A stretch of 64,000 bases of DNA, from NCBI RefSeq assembly GCF_003255815.1, contig NC_037681.1, positions 85,849,703 to 85,913,702 of the forward strand, written 5' to 3'. Below, piece after piece: positions 35,745 through 46,795 of this stretch; within the stretch, counting starts at the first letter, position 1, and every line of letters starts with the position of its first letter. A program made the translations under genes and the position numbers. The notes beneath the pieces are model-generated. The model made no database searches and was not told the origin of the DNA. It saw nothing but the letters and a program-made list of their open reading frames with translations. Source of the DNA: Theropithecus gelada. Lineage: Eukaryota > Chordata > Mammalia > Primates > Cercopithecidae.

Positions 35745-37140
35745 ATTAATAGTTTTATCGAGATAGAATTAACATACCATATAATTCACTCATCTGAAGT
35801 GTATAATTCAATGGTAAAGTTGTGCAACCATCACTACAATCAATTTTAGAACATTTTCATTATTGTAAAATGAAATTTCATACCCATTAGCAGTCACTCC
35901 TTATTTCTCTGCCACCTGCTCCCCCACCTCCCACCCAGTTCAAGCAACCACTAGTCTACTTTCTGTCTCTATAGATTTGCCTATTCTGGAAACTTAATAT
36001 AAATGGAATCATACAATATGTGGCCTCTTGTGACCTGCTTCTTTCCCTCAGCACATGTTTTTGAGGTTCATCCATGTCGTGGCACGTATCGGTGCTTCAT
36101 TCCCTTTTATGGCTAAAGATAGTCTATTGTATGGCTATATGAGTCCCACACTTTATCCCCTCACCAGGTAATGGACATTTGGGTTGTTTCCACTTTTTGG
36201 GTATTATGATGAATGTTGCTATGAACCTTTGTGTACAAGTTTTCGTATGGACACATGTTTTCGTTTCCCTTGGGTATATACCTAGTAGTAAAATTATTGA
36301 GTCGTATGGTAAATCTATGCTAAACCTTTTGGGGAACTGCCAGACTGCTTTCCAAAGTGGCTCCATCATTTTGCATTCCCACCAGCCACGCATGAGGGTT
36401 CCAGTTTCTCCACACCCTCATTAACATTTACTGTTCTTTTGATGATAGCCAACCTAGTGGGTATGAAATGTAATCTTGCTATTTTGATTTGCATTTACCT
36501 GATGGCTAATGATTCATGTACTTATCGGCCATTTTTATATCTTCTTTGGCCAGATGTCTGCTCAAATTGTTTGGCCCATTTTAAAATTTTGGTTGTTTCT
36601 TTGTTTTTTTATTTTCAGAGTTGGGATCTCACTCTGTCACCCAGGCTGGAGTACAGCAGTGGTGTGCTGGAGTACAGCATGGCTCACTGCAGCCTCAAAC
36701 TCCTGGGAACAAGTGATGCTCCCAACTTAGCCTCCCGAGTAGCTGGGATTACAGATGCCAGCCACTGTGCCTGGCTATTTTGTTTTGTTTTTTGGCTGTT
36801 TTTTTCACTGAGTTGTAAAAGTTCTTTGTATATTCTACATACACATCCCTTATAGGATATGACTTGCTAATATTTTCTACTTTTCTGTGAGTTGTCTTTT
36901 CACTGTCTTGATGGAGTCTTTTGTAGTGCACACATTTTAAATTTTGATGAAGTCCAATTTATCTATTTTTTATTTTGCTGTTGTACCTTTGGTGTTATAT
37001 CTAAAAATCTATTGTCTAATCTGAAGTCATAAACATTTATACCTATCCCTCCTAAGTTTATGATTTTACCTCTTATATTTTGGTTTTTGATCCATTTTGA
37101 GTTAGTGTCTGTAGATGATGTGAGGTGAGGGAGAGAGAAA
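35745..37140 (-). repeat. Old LINE-1 (antisense) 3' UTR/ORF2
   Basis: The antisense order is 'tcgagatagaattaacatac', 'tggaatcatacaatatgtgg', 'gtattatgatgaatgttgct', 'tggggaactgccagactgct', 'ttttttattttgctgttgta', 'tgatccattttgagttagtg'. Interrupted by an Alu piece at 36,605-36,780. Confidence 0.87.
36605..36780 (-). repeat. Partial Alu (-)
   Basis: An antisense Alu arm with a small internal duplication (gtgctggagtacagc twice). Confidence 0.85.
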
Positions 37141-37148
37141 AGAATGAG

Positions 37149-37431
37149 GGGCCAGGCGCAGTGGCTGACACCTATAATCCTAGCACTTTGGGAAGCTGAG
37201 GCAGGAGGATCCCTTGAGGCCAAGAGTTTGAGACCAGCCTGACCAACATGGTGAAACCCCATTTCTACTAAAAATACAAAAACTAGCTGTATGTGGTGGC
37301 ACACATCTGTAGTCCCAGCTACTTGGGAGGCTGAGGCAGGAAAACCACTGGAGCCCAGGAGGTGGAGGTTGCAGTCAGCTGAGATCATGCTGCTGCACTC
37401 CAGTCTGGCCAAGAGAGCGAGACTCAATCTC
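37149..37431 (+). repeat. Alu (+)
   Basis: A full Alu without a clear A tail; it runs into another Alu. Confidence 0.92.
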
Positions 37432-37712
37432 ACATGCCTGTAATCCCAGCACTTTGGGAGGCTGAAGCGGGTGGATCATGAGGTCAGGAGATGGAGACCA
37501 GCCTGGCTAACACGGTGAAACCCGTCTCTACTAAAAACACAAAAAATTAGCTGAGCATGGTAGTGCATGCCTGTAATCCCAGCTACTCAGGAGCTGAGGC
37601 AGGAGAATCGCTTGAACCCAGTAAGTGGAGATTGCAGTGAGCCGAGATCATGCCACTGCACTCCAGCCTAGGTGACAGGACGAGACTCCGTCTCAAAAAA
37701 AGAAAACAAATA
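37432..37712 (+). repeat. Alu (+), 5'-truncated
   Basis: Starts at 'cacatgcctgtaatcccagc' directly after the previous Alu and ends in an A tail. Confidence 0.92.
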
Positions 37713-38320
37713 AGGAATATCACAACTAAAATGTCTACTAAAATTATAGTTTATATTGTACACATGAAGTGCCTAGGAGTTCTTTTTTATTTTAAAAAAT
37801 TATTAACTAAACAAGCTTCAAAACTATAATTCTTCTATTTGAAAGCAACTGGAATGGCTAATAAGGTCAAAACCTATAAGTTTTTGGAAATAAAAAGTTA
37901 TGAGTTAGGCAAACTGCACTTCATCATGTTACCTGGTCCAATAAGGCAACAATTATTAATGGCTGCTAAAACTATTAAGTGACAGGTTCAGTGGGAATTC
38001 TGTGATAGATCATGTGATAACACCAGAACCCACTGAATAATTTTAACATCACTAAATGTGGGACATCCAGACATTACAGTCCTCCAAATGTGATGCAATG
38101 AGAAGTACATGCTGCTGCCTATGAATAATCTTGCCAAAATAATTGAACCTAAACCTAATCGAGCTTCTAGATCTAACTACTAGTTTATAAAAATATGGAG
38201 GCTAGAGGAACAAGAATAATACAGTATGGATATAGTCAGTCAAATCCAGAATGTGAGAAATCCTACAGGCCAAATGACCCAGCCTTCAGCCAAAAAAAAA
38301 ATGGCATACAAAAAGAGAGA

Positions 38321-38620
38321 GGCTAGGTGTGGTGGCTCATGCTTGTAATCCCAACATTTTAGGAGGCTGAGTGGAGAGATCACTTGAAGCCAGGAGTTAA
38401 GACCAGCCTGGGCAACACAGCAAGACCCCATCTCTCCAAAATAATTGTTAAAAATTAGCTGGGTATGGTGGTATATGCCTGTAGTCCCAGCTCTTTAGGA
38501 GGCTGAGGTGGGAGGATTGCTTGAGTCTAGTTCAAGGTTACGTGAGTTATGATCATGCCACTGCACTCCAGCCCAAGCAACAGAGAGAGACCCTGTCTCA
38601 AGAAGAGACAGACAGAGAGA
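38321..38620 (+). repeat. Old Alu (+)
   Basis: A diverged full-length Alu ending in an (AGAC)n-like tail. Confidence 0.88.
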
Positions 38621-38702
38621 GAAGAAAGTGTTATAAACTAAAACAGAAATATCAAGCAAATGCAATTTGTGAATCTTGTTTAGAATATGATTGAAAAAAA
38701 AA

Positions 38703-38824
38703 AACTTTTCTCATTTCTCTTGGGTGTATACCTAGGAGTAAAATTACTGAGTCATATGGTAACTCTATGTTAAACCTTCTGGGGAACTGCCAGACTGCTT
38801 TCCAAAGTGGTTGCACCATTCTGT
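38703..38824 (-). repeat. Short antisense LINE-1 fragment
   Basis: 'ttgggtgtatacctaggagt' and 'ggggaactgccagactgctt' match LINE-1 3' sequence. Flanked by a diverged duplication of about 55 bp (see findings). Confidence 0.75.
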
Positions 38825-38843
38825 AAACTAAAATAGACATATC

Positions 38844-39142
38844 AGCCGGGAGCAGTGGCTCATGCCTATAATCCCAGCACTTTGGGAGGCCAAGGCTGGT
38901 GGATCACCTGAGGTCAAGAGTTCAAGACCAGCCTGGCCAACATGGCGGAAACCCATTTCTACTAAAAATACAGAAATTAGCTGAGTGTAGTGGCATGAGC
39001 CTGTACTCTCAGCTACTGGGGAGGCTGACACGGCAGAATCGCTTGAACCTCTGAGGCGGAGATTGCAGTGAGCCAAGATAGTACCACTGCACTCCAGCCT
39101 GGGTGACAGAGCAAGACACTATCTCAAAAATAAAATAAAATA
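38844..39142 (+). repeat. Alu (+)
   Basis: A full-length Alu directly followed by a younger one. The repeat aaaatagacatatca (38,829 and about 39,472) brackets the pair. Confidence 0.93.
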
Positions 39143-39471
39143 AGGCCGGGTGCGGTGGCTCAAGCCTGTAATCCCAGCACTTTGGGAGGCCGAGACGGGC
39201 GGATCGCGAGGTCAGAAGATCGAGACTATCCTGGCTAACACGGTGAAACCCCGTCTCTACTAAAAAATACAAAACACTAGCCGGGCAAGGTGGTGGGCGC
39301 CTGTAGTCCCAGCTACTCGGGAGGCTGAGGCAGGAGAATGGCGTAAACCTGGGAGGCGGAGCTTGCAGTGAGCTGAGATCCGGCCACTGCACTCCAGCCT
39401 GGGCGACAGAGCCAGACTCCGTCTCAAAAAAATAAAAATAAAAAAATAAAATAAAATAAAATAAGATCAAA
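39143..39471 (+). repeat. Young AluY (+), Old World monkey type
   Basis: Carries gagatccggccactgcactc and ggctcaagcctgtaatccca. Inserted in the A tail of the preceding Alu; its own tail is (AAAAT)n. Confidence 0.95.
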
Positions 39472-39621
39472 TAAAATAGACATATCAAACAAATGTAATT
39501 TGTGGACCTTGTTTAGAACATTTTTGAGACAATTAGGAAAAACTGGATATGGGTTGAATATTAGCCAATAAGAAATTACTGTTAATTTTGTCAGTCATAA
39601 TAAAGGTATTGTAATTATTAT

Positions 39622-39913
39622 CTTTTTTTTTTTTTGAGACAGAGTCTCACTCTGTCACCCAGACTGGAGTGCAGTGGCACGATCTCAGCTCACTGCGTCT
39701 GCCTCCTGGTTCAAGCGATTCTCCTGCCTCAGCCTCCGGAGTAGCTGGGATTAAAGGCACATGCCACCACACTCAGCTAATTTTTGTATTTTTAACAGAG
39801 ATGGAGTTTCGCCATGTTGGCCAGGCTGGTCTCGTAACCCTGACCTCAGGTGACTTACCTGCCTTGGCCTCCCAAAGTGCTGGGATTCCAGGGGTGAGCC
39901 ATCGCACCTGGCA
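39622..39913 (-). repeat. Alu (-)
   Basis: A full-length antisense Alu. Confidence 0.93.
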
Positions 39914-39944
39914 GGTACTGAAATTGTTTTAAAAGTATCTTTAT

Positions 39945-40489
39945 CTGTAGAACTACCATATGATCCAGCAATCTCCACTGCTAGGTATACATCCCTAGAA
40001 AGGAATCAGTATATTGGCGAGATATCTGCACTCCCATGTTTACTGCAGCACTATTCACAATAGCCAAGAAAGGGAATCAACTTAAGTGTCCATCAATGGA
40101 TGAATGGATAAAGAAAATGCAGTACACATACACAATCAAGTACTATTTAGCCATAAAAGAATGAGATCCTGTCATGTGCAACAGCATAGATGGAACTGGA
40201 GGACATTATGCTAAGTGAAATGATCCAGGGATAGAAAGACAAATATTACATATTCTCACTCATATGTGGGAGGTAAAATAGTAGATCTCATGGAGAGAGA
40301 GAATAGAATGGTCATTAGAAGAGGCTGGGAAGGGAAACTGGGGAGGGCAAAGACAAAGATAAACTGGTTAATTGTTAAAATACAGCTAGATAGAAGTTCT
40401 AGTTGCAAATACAATAGGGAAGTTATAATTGACAATATTTTATCGTATATTTCAAAATAGCTAGAAAAGAATAATTGTATTGTTCTTAG
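39945..40489 (+). repeat. LINE-1 3' end (+)
   Basis: The ORF2 end and 3' UTR: 'ccatatgatccagcaatctc', 'gcagcactattcacaatagc', 'gtgtccatcaatggatgaat', 'cattatgctaagtgaaatga', 'tgacaatattttatcgtata'. Confidence 0.92.
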
Positions 40490-40700
40490 GCTGGGCACGG
40501 TGGCTCACACCTGTAATCCCAAGTCCAAGCGAGATGATAGAATCCCTCCAAAAAAGTCCTTCCTGGCCAGGCGCAGTGGCTTACACCTGTAATCCTAACA
40601 CGTTGGGATTGGGAGGGAGGATCCCAGTGAGATGGGAGGATCACTTGAGACCAGAGTTGGAGACCAGCCTGGTTAACATAGCGAGACTCCATCTCTCTCT
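40490..40700 (+). repeat. Two Alu fragments (+)
   Basis: A short 5' Alu piece (40,490-40,520) is followed by a second 5' Alu piece (40,564-40,695) that stops at a CT tract. Confidence 0.85.
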
Positions 40701-40812
40701 CTCTCTCTCTCTCCCCCCCCCTTTCTCTTTTCTCTTCTCTTCTCCTGTTCCTTTCTTTTCCTTCCCTTTCCCTTTCCCTCCCTCCCTCCCTCCCTCCCTT
40801 CTTTCTCTTTTT
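40693..40812 (+). repeat. Polypyrimidine (CT/CCCTT)n tract
   Basis: About 120 bp almost purely C and T on the + strand, with (CT)n, CTTTTCTCTT and (CCCT)n blocks. It lies between sense and antisense Alu pieces, where their A and T tails would meet. Confidence 0.95.
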
Positions 40813-41037
40813 TTGAGACAGGGTTTCACTCTGTCACCCAGGCTGGAGTGCTGTGGCGTGATTTCGGCTCAATACAACCTCTGCCTCCCAGGCCAATCAG
40901 CTAATTTTTGTATTTTTAATAGAGATGGGGTTTCACCCTGTTGGCTAGACTGGTATTGAACTTGTGGCCTCAACTGATCCACCTGCCTTGGCCTCCCCAA
41001 GTGCTGGCATTACAGGCATGAGCCACTGTGCCCAGCC
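40811..41037 (-). repeat. Alu (-), internally deleted
   Basis: An antisense Alu lacking part of the middle ('gcctcccaggccaatcagct'). Confidence 0.9.
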
Positions 41038-41164
41038 ACCATCTCTATTTCTTTTAAATACAATAAAATAAAAAATAACAAAATTATAATAAAAAAGTCA
41101 TTCCTGAGTAGGATGACTCAGGTTAGGAATGACTTAGGTTTTCATGATAGATCTGGAGTTTCCA

Positions 41165-41265
41165 AAACTCTGGGTAAACAGAGCTCAGGTTTTGAAATCA
41201 GGCACATCTGTGTCTAATCCTGCTTCTGCTACATGATAGGTAAATTTGGGCAGGTAACTTAAGTT
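41165..41265 (+). repeat. MIR (+)
   Basis: 'gctcaggttttgaaatcagg', 'aatcctgcttctgctacatg', 'aatttgggcaggtaacttaa'. Confidence 0.68.
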
Positions 41266-41575
41266 TTTTAAAACCTTATTGGAGTTACAACATGAAATTT
41301 ACACATCTCAAAATTTACCTATTACAAGTGTGCAGTTTGATGATTTTTAGTAAATTTTTATGGTTGTGTAATCATTACCAAAATCTAATTTAAGTATTCC
41401 ATCAATCCATAAAGTTGTCCCATGACCATTTGCAGCCAAACCTGGCTTCCAATTTCAGCCCCAGCAATCACTAATCTGCTTTCTGTATCTATAACCTTGC
41501 TTTTTCTGTATTTGTGATTTTCCTATGAAATCACACAGTATATGGTCTTTTTATCTGCTATAGTATTTTTTAATT

Positions 41576-41866
41576 TTTTTCTTTGAGATGGAGTCTTGTT
41601 CTGTCACCCAGGCTGGAGTATAGTGGCATGATCTCGGTTCACTGCAAGCTCTGCCTCCCGGGTTCACGCCATTCTCCTGCCTCAGCCTCCCGAGTAGCTG
41701 GGACTACAGGTGCCCACCACCACACCCGGCTAATTTTTTGTATTTTTAATAGAGATGGGGTTTCACCGTGTTAGCCAGGATGGTCTCGATCTCCTGACCT
41801 CACGATCTGCCCTCCTCGGCCTCCCAAAGTGCTGGGATTACAGGCATGAGCCACCGCGCCTGGCCT
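41576..41866 (-). repeat. Alu (-)
   Basis: Full length, AluY/S-like. Confidence 0.94.
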
Positions 41867-42235
41867 TTTTTTTTTTTACTTTCATCCATGTTACAGCATG
41901 TATTGGTTTATTTTTATCACCAATATTCTATTGTGTGGCTATACTACATATTGTTTACTCATTCACAAACTGATAGACATTTGAATAGTTTCCACTTTTG
42001 CCTCTTATGAGTAATCCTGTAATGGACATTTAGGTACGAGTCCGTGGACATGTTTTCATGTCTTTTAGGTATATACCTAGGAGTGAAATCGTTGGGTTAT
42101 ATGGTAATTTATGCTTAATTTTTTAAAACACTGTCAAACTGCTTTCCAAAGTGCCTGTACCATTTTACATTCTCACCAGGAATATAGGAGTGTTTGTTTC
42201 TCCATGTTCTTGCCAAACTTGTTTTCTACTTTTTT

Positions 42236-42540
42236 GTTTTTTGGTTTTGTTTGTTTTTGAGATGGAGTCTCACTCTGTCACCCATGCTGGAGGGCAGTGG
42301 CTCGATCTCGGCTCACTGCAATCTCTGCCTCCCAAGTTTAAGTGATTCTCCTGCTGGAGTCTCCCGAGTAGCAGGGATTACAGGCACCTGCCACCACGCC
42401 CAGCTAATTTTTGTATTTTTAGTAGAGACAGGGTTTCACCATGTTGGTCAGGCTGGTCTCGAACTCTTGACCTCAGGTGATCCATTCTCCTTGGCTTACC
42501 AAAGTGTTGGGATTACAAGCATGAGCCACCTAGCCCCACC
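42236..42540 (-). repeat. Alu (-)
   Basis: Full length. The flank 'aaacttgttttctacttttt' before recurs as 'aaacttgttttctatttttc' after, the target duplication. Confidence 0.95.
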
Positions 42541-42804
42541 GAAACTTGTTTTCTATTTTTCTGATTATAGCCATTCTAGTGGGTATTAAGTGGTATCTTA
42601 TTATGCTTTCAATTTGCATTTCTCTAATGATTAATGTGTTGAATATCTTTTTATGTGCTTACTTGCCATTCATAAATCTTCTTTGGTAAAATATCTATTC
42701 AAATGTTTTGCCCACTATTAGGTAATTTGTCTTCTGTGTTCTTTGCTCTGGATACAAATCTTTTGTTGAACATATGATTTGCAAATATTTTCTCCTAGTT
42801 CATG

Positions 42805-43107
42805 GCTTTTTTTTTTTTTTTTTGAGATTGAGTTATGCTCTGTTGCCCAGGCTGGAGTGCAGTGGCACGATTTCGGCTCACTGCAACCTTTGCCTCCTGG
42901 ATTTAAGCAATTCTCCTGCCTCAGTCTCCTGAATTGTTGGTATTACAGGCGCCCGCCACCACACCCAGCTAATTTTTGTATTTTTAGTAGAGATGGGGTT
43001 TCACCATGTTGGCCAGGCTGGTCTCAAACTCCTGACCTCAGGTGATCCACTTGCCTCAGTCTCCCAAAGTGCTGGGATTACAGGCGTGAGCCACTGTGCC
43101 TGGCCCT
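42805..43107 (-). repeat. Alu (-)
   Basis: Full length with a poly(T) start. Confidence 0.94.
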
Positions 43108-43164
43108 TTTGCTTTATTTTCTACATTTTTTGTTGTTGCTTTTTGCCTAAGACAGACCAAGATT

Positions 43165-43448
43165 TTTCGTTTTTTTCTTTTTTTGAGATAGCGTCTGGCT
43201 CTGTCATCCAGGCTGTAGTGTAGTGGCGGAATCTCAGCTCACTGCAAACCGCCTCCTGGGCCCAAACCATCTTCCCACCTCTGCCTCCCAAGTAGCTGGG
43301 ACTACTACAGATAATTTTTGTATTTTTTGTAGAGATGGGGTTTCACCATCTGGCCCAGGCTGGTCTTGAACTCCTGAGCTCAAGCGATCCGCCCACCTTG
43401 GCCTCCCAAACTGCTGGGATTACAGATGTGAGCCATTGTCCTGGTCTA
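43165..43448 (-). repeat. Old Alu (-)
   Basis: Diverged, with a deletion in the middle ('gggactactacagataatttt'). Confidence 0.88.
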
Positions 43449-43972
43449 GATTTTTTGTTTCAATACATGAACTAAAAGCTTTAAATTTCTATTATGTCAA
43501 TTACCAATTTTTTCTTTTGTAGATCATGATTTTAGTGTCATATCTAAGCAAACTTTGCTTAATATCAAAAGATTTTCCTCTTTTTTCTTTCTGAAATTTA
43601 TAGTTTTAGCTTTAATAGTTAGGCCCACGATCCACTTAAATCAACTTTTATGTGTGATGTGAGCTAAGAATCAAAGTTTTTTTTTTCCCCTCCCACATCA
43701 TTCGTTGAAAAGATTACCCTTTCCCCATGGATTGTTTTAGCACCATTGTTGAAAATCAGTTCACCATAATGTAAAGGTTTATTTGTGGACTATCTGTTCA
43801 ATTCCATTGATCAATATATCTGCCTCTATGCCAGTATTAGAGTCTTCATTACTGTAGCTTTATAATAGGTTTTGAATTCAGTTGGTGGAAGTTCTCCATC
43901 TTTTTGTGTTTCAAAATCCCTTTATTCTGGTTCCTTTTCATTTCATATAAATCTCAGGACCAAACTTGACAA

Positions 43973-44142
43973 TTTTTTTTTTTTTTTTTTTGAGACGGAG
44001 TCTCGCTCTGTTGCTAGGCTGGAGTGCAGTGGGTTTCGCCATGTTGGCCAGGCTTGTCTCGAACTCTTGATCTCAGGTGATCTGTCCTCCTTGGCCTCCC
44101 TAAGTGCTGAGATTACAGGTGTGAGCCACCGCGCCTGGCCTC
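43973..44142 (-). repeat. Alu (-) with large internal deletion
   Basis: It jumps from 'ggctggagtgcagtgg' to 'gtttcgccatgttggccagg', losing about 130 bp of the body. Confidence 0.9.
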
Positions 44143-44937
44143 ATGTTCTTTCTTTAAAAATACAAATTAGCAATCCATTTAATTCCACAAAGGGGAAAAG
44201 TAAAAGAACACAGAAATGCTTGAGTTCAATTTGCTGAGACCAATAAAATGTACTTTCAAGAAAATTGCACAGCACTAGCATTGGAGGCCAAAAAAATAAG
44301 ATACGGATTCTATACTCAAGGAATTTATAAACAGATAAATTTTTCTGCTGGCTGAGGTACTTCTCTGACTGTTAAAGCAGGCAAAGGGAAGAAATGTTCC
44401 TCTGAGACTTAGTCTAACCTCTCAAACTTCCAACTACAACAATGGCAGCTTTATTTTTATTTTAATATTTATGTGTTGAGGGTTCCACATAAGATTAAAT
44501 TTGAATAAAGCACTCTATGCCTTTAAAAAATTTTGAAAATCACTGGTCTAATAAAAGAACAGTGAAAACAGGCAGCTATATTATAAAAAGAACACTGGAT
44601 TGAGGGTTCATGATCCCTGTTTCATTCTAGTTGTTGAACATGTACAGCCATGTCGAAGGAAAAGTTCTAGTTCTCACCTCTCATAAAGGATGGCATTTTA
44701 AAGGTGAATTTTAATGTCATTCATCTAATAAATATTTGTTGCATGTAATAAACACGTTATTCATATATTCATAGTAAAGTAATAGCGAGAAAGGAAGTAA
44801 GGAACATCCTGAGGATATCAGCCGTCATCAGAGATGTGACAAGCTGGGTCTCAGAGCACAAGTTTGCCAATTGACTAAAAAGGAAAAAAAAATGAGGCAT
44901 TGTAGATAGAATCATACGTTCAGAAGAACAGAATTAG
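44143..44937. other. Unassigned spacer upstream of ACTR2
   Basis: AT-rich with no named repeat; 44,700-44,760 looks faintly L2/MIR-like. Confidence 0.5.
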
Positions 44938-45118
44938 AAATAGCTACCACTGAATGAACATTTACTCTATGCATAGAATTTTATCCTCACCACACCTATG
45001 GAGATAGAACCTATTATCCCCATGCAGACAGGGGTATGCCAAAATCACAAAACTCGTGATTGGCAGCGCCACGTTTGAAACTGGGGTTGTCTGATTTCAA
45101 AGCCAAGGCTCTGGGTTC
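44938..45118 (-). repeat. MIR (antisense)
   Basis: 'gaatgaacatttactctatg', 'cctattatccccatgcagac', 'aaactggggttgtctgattt' match MIR in reverse. Lies just upstream of the CpG island. Confidence 0.75.
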
Positions 45119-45289
45119 ACAGAAGTACATGTACTGAAGAGGTGTGAAGCAACATGGGACTACTGGAAGAAGGAGGCGGTGGGCCACGAGGCTGGAAATG
45201 CAGGCACCTGCTCTCGTTCACTTGACCACAGAGCAACTTGGGCAAAGAAGGGGTGGGCTGACATTGGAGTATGGAACAAACGCATGATT

Positions 45290-46360
45290 TCAAATAAGCA
45301 TGTGTGTATCCATCCCAGTTCTGTCCGCGGAAAAGGCCCAGAAGCAATGACACACCAAGCCCTGTGGAATGGTGGGGTCCGCTAGGGCCACCAGGCTTGC
45401 TCCCCGCCCTACCCGCCGGTTTCTCCGCCACATTCCACTGCCGCAGCAGAATCGGTGTCCTTCACCTGCCTGCGTCTTCTGCACTTCGTTAAGCGGCGCC
45501 CTTAGCTCCTGTGACACTTTAGGGAGAAAGCCGCAGCACCTGCGACGTTGGCCGCCATTAACGCCCGGCAAAGCGCCGGGAACTAGAAGCAGCAAAGAAC
45601 CCGGCTGGGTAGCTACCAGGACAGACAAGCCGGAAGCGGAGCTGCGGGAGGGACCTCGACGCTCCTCCATCTTTAATTGGAGCTCACCGCTGCCAGTCGC
45701 GCTGCCCGCCCGTCCCACCCTTTTCGTGCAGACATTCAGCTAAATGACGGGCGGAGCCGGGCGGCGACTTCCGGTCGGGGGAGAAAAGTTGGGCCGAAGG
45801 AGGGGCTGGGAAGACGAAGGAGGAAGAAGAGAAAACGGCCGGGCGGCGGCGGCTGTAGGTTGTGCGGCGGCAGCGGCTCTCCCCTGGGCGAACGATGGAC
45901 AGCCAGGGCAGGAAGGTGGTGGTGTGCGACAACGGCACCGGGGTAAGCGCCGGGCGAGGAGGCCTTGGCGGCCACAGACGCGGGCGGGGACGAGCAGCGG
46001 GCGCGCGGGCCCTCGGCCTCCTGGGCTGTACCTCCCGGCTCTCTGGGCAAAGGGGCGCGGGGCGGTGCCTCCCACCTCCGCGGGCGTGGGAGCGAGCCGG
46101 TCTTACCCTGGTCTCCCCTGAGCCTGCCGCCCATTTAGCCTGCCACCCCCGCAGCCTTCCGGGTTGGGGCGGCTGGCGAGACCGGCACTGGACGCAGAGC
46201 CTACTGGCCGCCCGGCGGGGACCGGCTTCGCGCTCAAGCGGGGGCAATTGGGCTATAGCGGACGGAGGGGTAAAAGGCTCGGTTTGTGTGTTCCGAGAAG
46301 GGCTCTTTTCCCCAGGGCCGCCGGTGTGTAAAACGGAGAAAGACCTAGAGGCCTTCCTCT
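45290..46360 (+). promoter_or_regulatory. ACTR2: CpG-island promoter of ACTR2
   Basis: The base composition changes abruptly from AT-rich repeats to CpG-dense sequence that covers the region upstream of and including exon 1 and the start of intron 1. I see no TATA box near the start codon. Visible candidate elements are ETS-type sites (CCGGAAGCG at 45630-45638 and ACTTCCGG at 45767-45774), a GC box GGGCGG at 45749-45754, a TGACG half-site at 45745-45749, an inverted CCAAT box (ATTGG, 45676-45680) and a YY1-like GCCGCCATTA at 45551-45560. This is typical of a constitutively expressed housekeeping gene. The exact transcription start cannot be read from sequence; it probably lies within roughly 200 bp upstream of 45895. 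The extent given is by eye. Confidence 0.85.
45895..45942 (+). CDS. ACTR2: ACTR2 coding exon 1 (Arp2 residues 1-16)
   Basis: This exon encodes MDSQGRKVVVCDNGTG, the amino terminus of Arp2. Arp2 is the ATP-binding actin-related subunit of the Arp2/3 complex, which nucleates branched actin filaments in the cytoplasm at lamellipodia, endocytic sites and motile vesicles. The start codon has a strong Kozak context (A at -3, G at +4). The stretch CDNGTG is the first half of the first phosphate-binding loop of the actin fold and is cut by intron 1 immediately after the second glycine. The exon ends in phase 0 at GGG followed by the donor gtaagc. The CpG-island position, frame continuity into exon 2 and match to the family leave little doubt. 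Untranslated exon sequence lies upstream of the ATG. Confidence 0.95.
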
Positions 46361-46795
46361 TCCTGTATAGTTGAAGATATACCGAACGAGAAGCAGGAAG
46401 CGGGTTTACTTTAAAGAAAAAAAAAAAAAGGGAAGTGCTGTCATGGAGTGTGGACCTCAGCCCTTTCGCTGTGTTTGTTGGGCTTTTAGTTTTTTTCGAG
46501 GGAAGGGGTCCAGATTGGCAGCGCATCGTTCACTTTTTGTTCTGCATACTGGTGATTTGGCCCAGGTGCAGGCCCGCCGAGACCAGCATGTTCCATTGGG
46601 TGGTTTTGGGTGACCTAGGACCCCACAAGACTGTTAATTGCACTGGCCTTAGGGGAAGTTAATTAGTGTTGGTTATCCTACCCCCAGGCCCTTTTTCACC
46701 TTTCGTTTCAGAATACAGGTAATGTTAACCTTTAAGATTCGAAAATTGTAAAATCTGACTAAGGCACTGATTTATAAACTATTTGAAAATTGTTT
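45943..46795 (+). other. ACTR2: ACTR2 intron 1, 5' part
   Basis: The donor gtaagc starts intron 1. GC-rich CpG-island sequence runs to about 46,350, then ordinary intron. Open frames here on both strands (up to 280 codons on minus) arise from GC-rich composition. Confidence 0.7.

Larger units (their letters stand above)
37713..39621 (+). repeat. Ancient interspersed repeat, several insertions
   Basis: Non-Alu blocks ('ccagaacccactgaataatt', 'gtgggacatccagacattac', 'tacagtatggatatagtcag', 'agaaattactgttaattttg') look like one old mammalian repeat. It is interrupted by Alus at 38,321, 38,844 and 39,143 and an antisense LINE-1 piece at 38,703. Family not assigned. Confidence 0.45.
41266..43960 (-). 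repeat. Old LINE-1 (antisense), large block with four Alus
   Basis: The antisense 3' UTR through ORF2: 'atcactaatctgctttctgt', 'taggtatatacctaggagtg', 'caatttgcatttctctaatg', 'atattttctcctagttcatg', 'ccttattc'-like ORF2 blocks and 'cctctatgccagtattagag'. The order is continuous when the four Alus are removed. Confidence 0.9.

Noticed and set aside
39009..39488. 159-codon minus-strand ORF
   Set aside because: A translation of two adjacent Alus. The same peptide style (FSCLSLPSSWDYR, ISAHCNLCLPGSSDSPASAS) recurs in dozens of Alu ORFs across the window.
44700..45290. Divergent gene sharing the ACTR2 promoter
   Set aside because: No splice-consistent exon or conserved minus-strand frame is visible upstream; the region is a MIR and spacer. 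A divergent noncoding RNA cannot be excluded.
45862..46374. 170-codon plus-strand ORF containing the ACTR2 start
   Set aside because: It contains the real amino terminus (MDSQGRKVVVCDNGTG) but then reads into intron 1 past the GTAAGC donor. Only 45,895-45,942 is coding.
45684..46526. 280-codon minus-strand ORF and overlapping long ORFs in the CpG island
   Set aside because: Long frames in several registers and both strands at once are expected in CpG-rich DNA. The translations are low-complexity Pro/Arg/Ala/Gly with no known domain, and they overlap ACTR2 exon 1.
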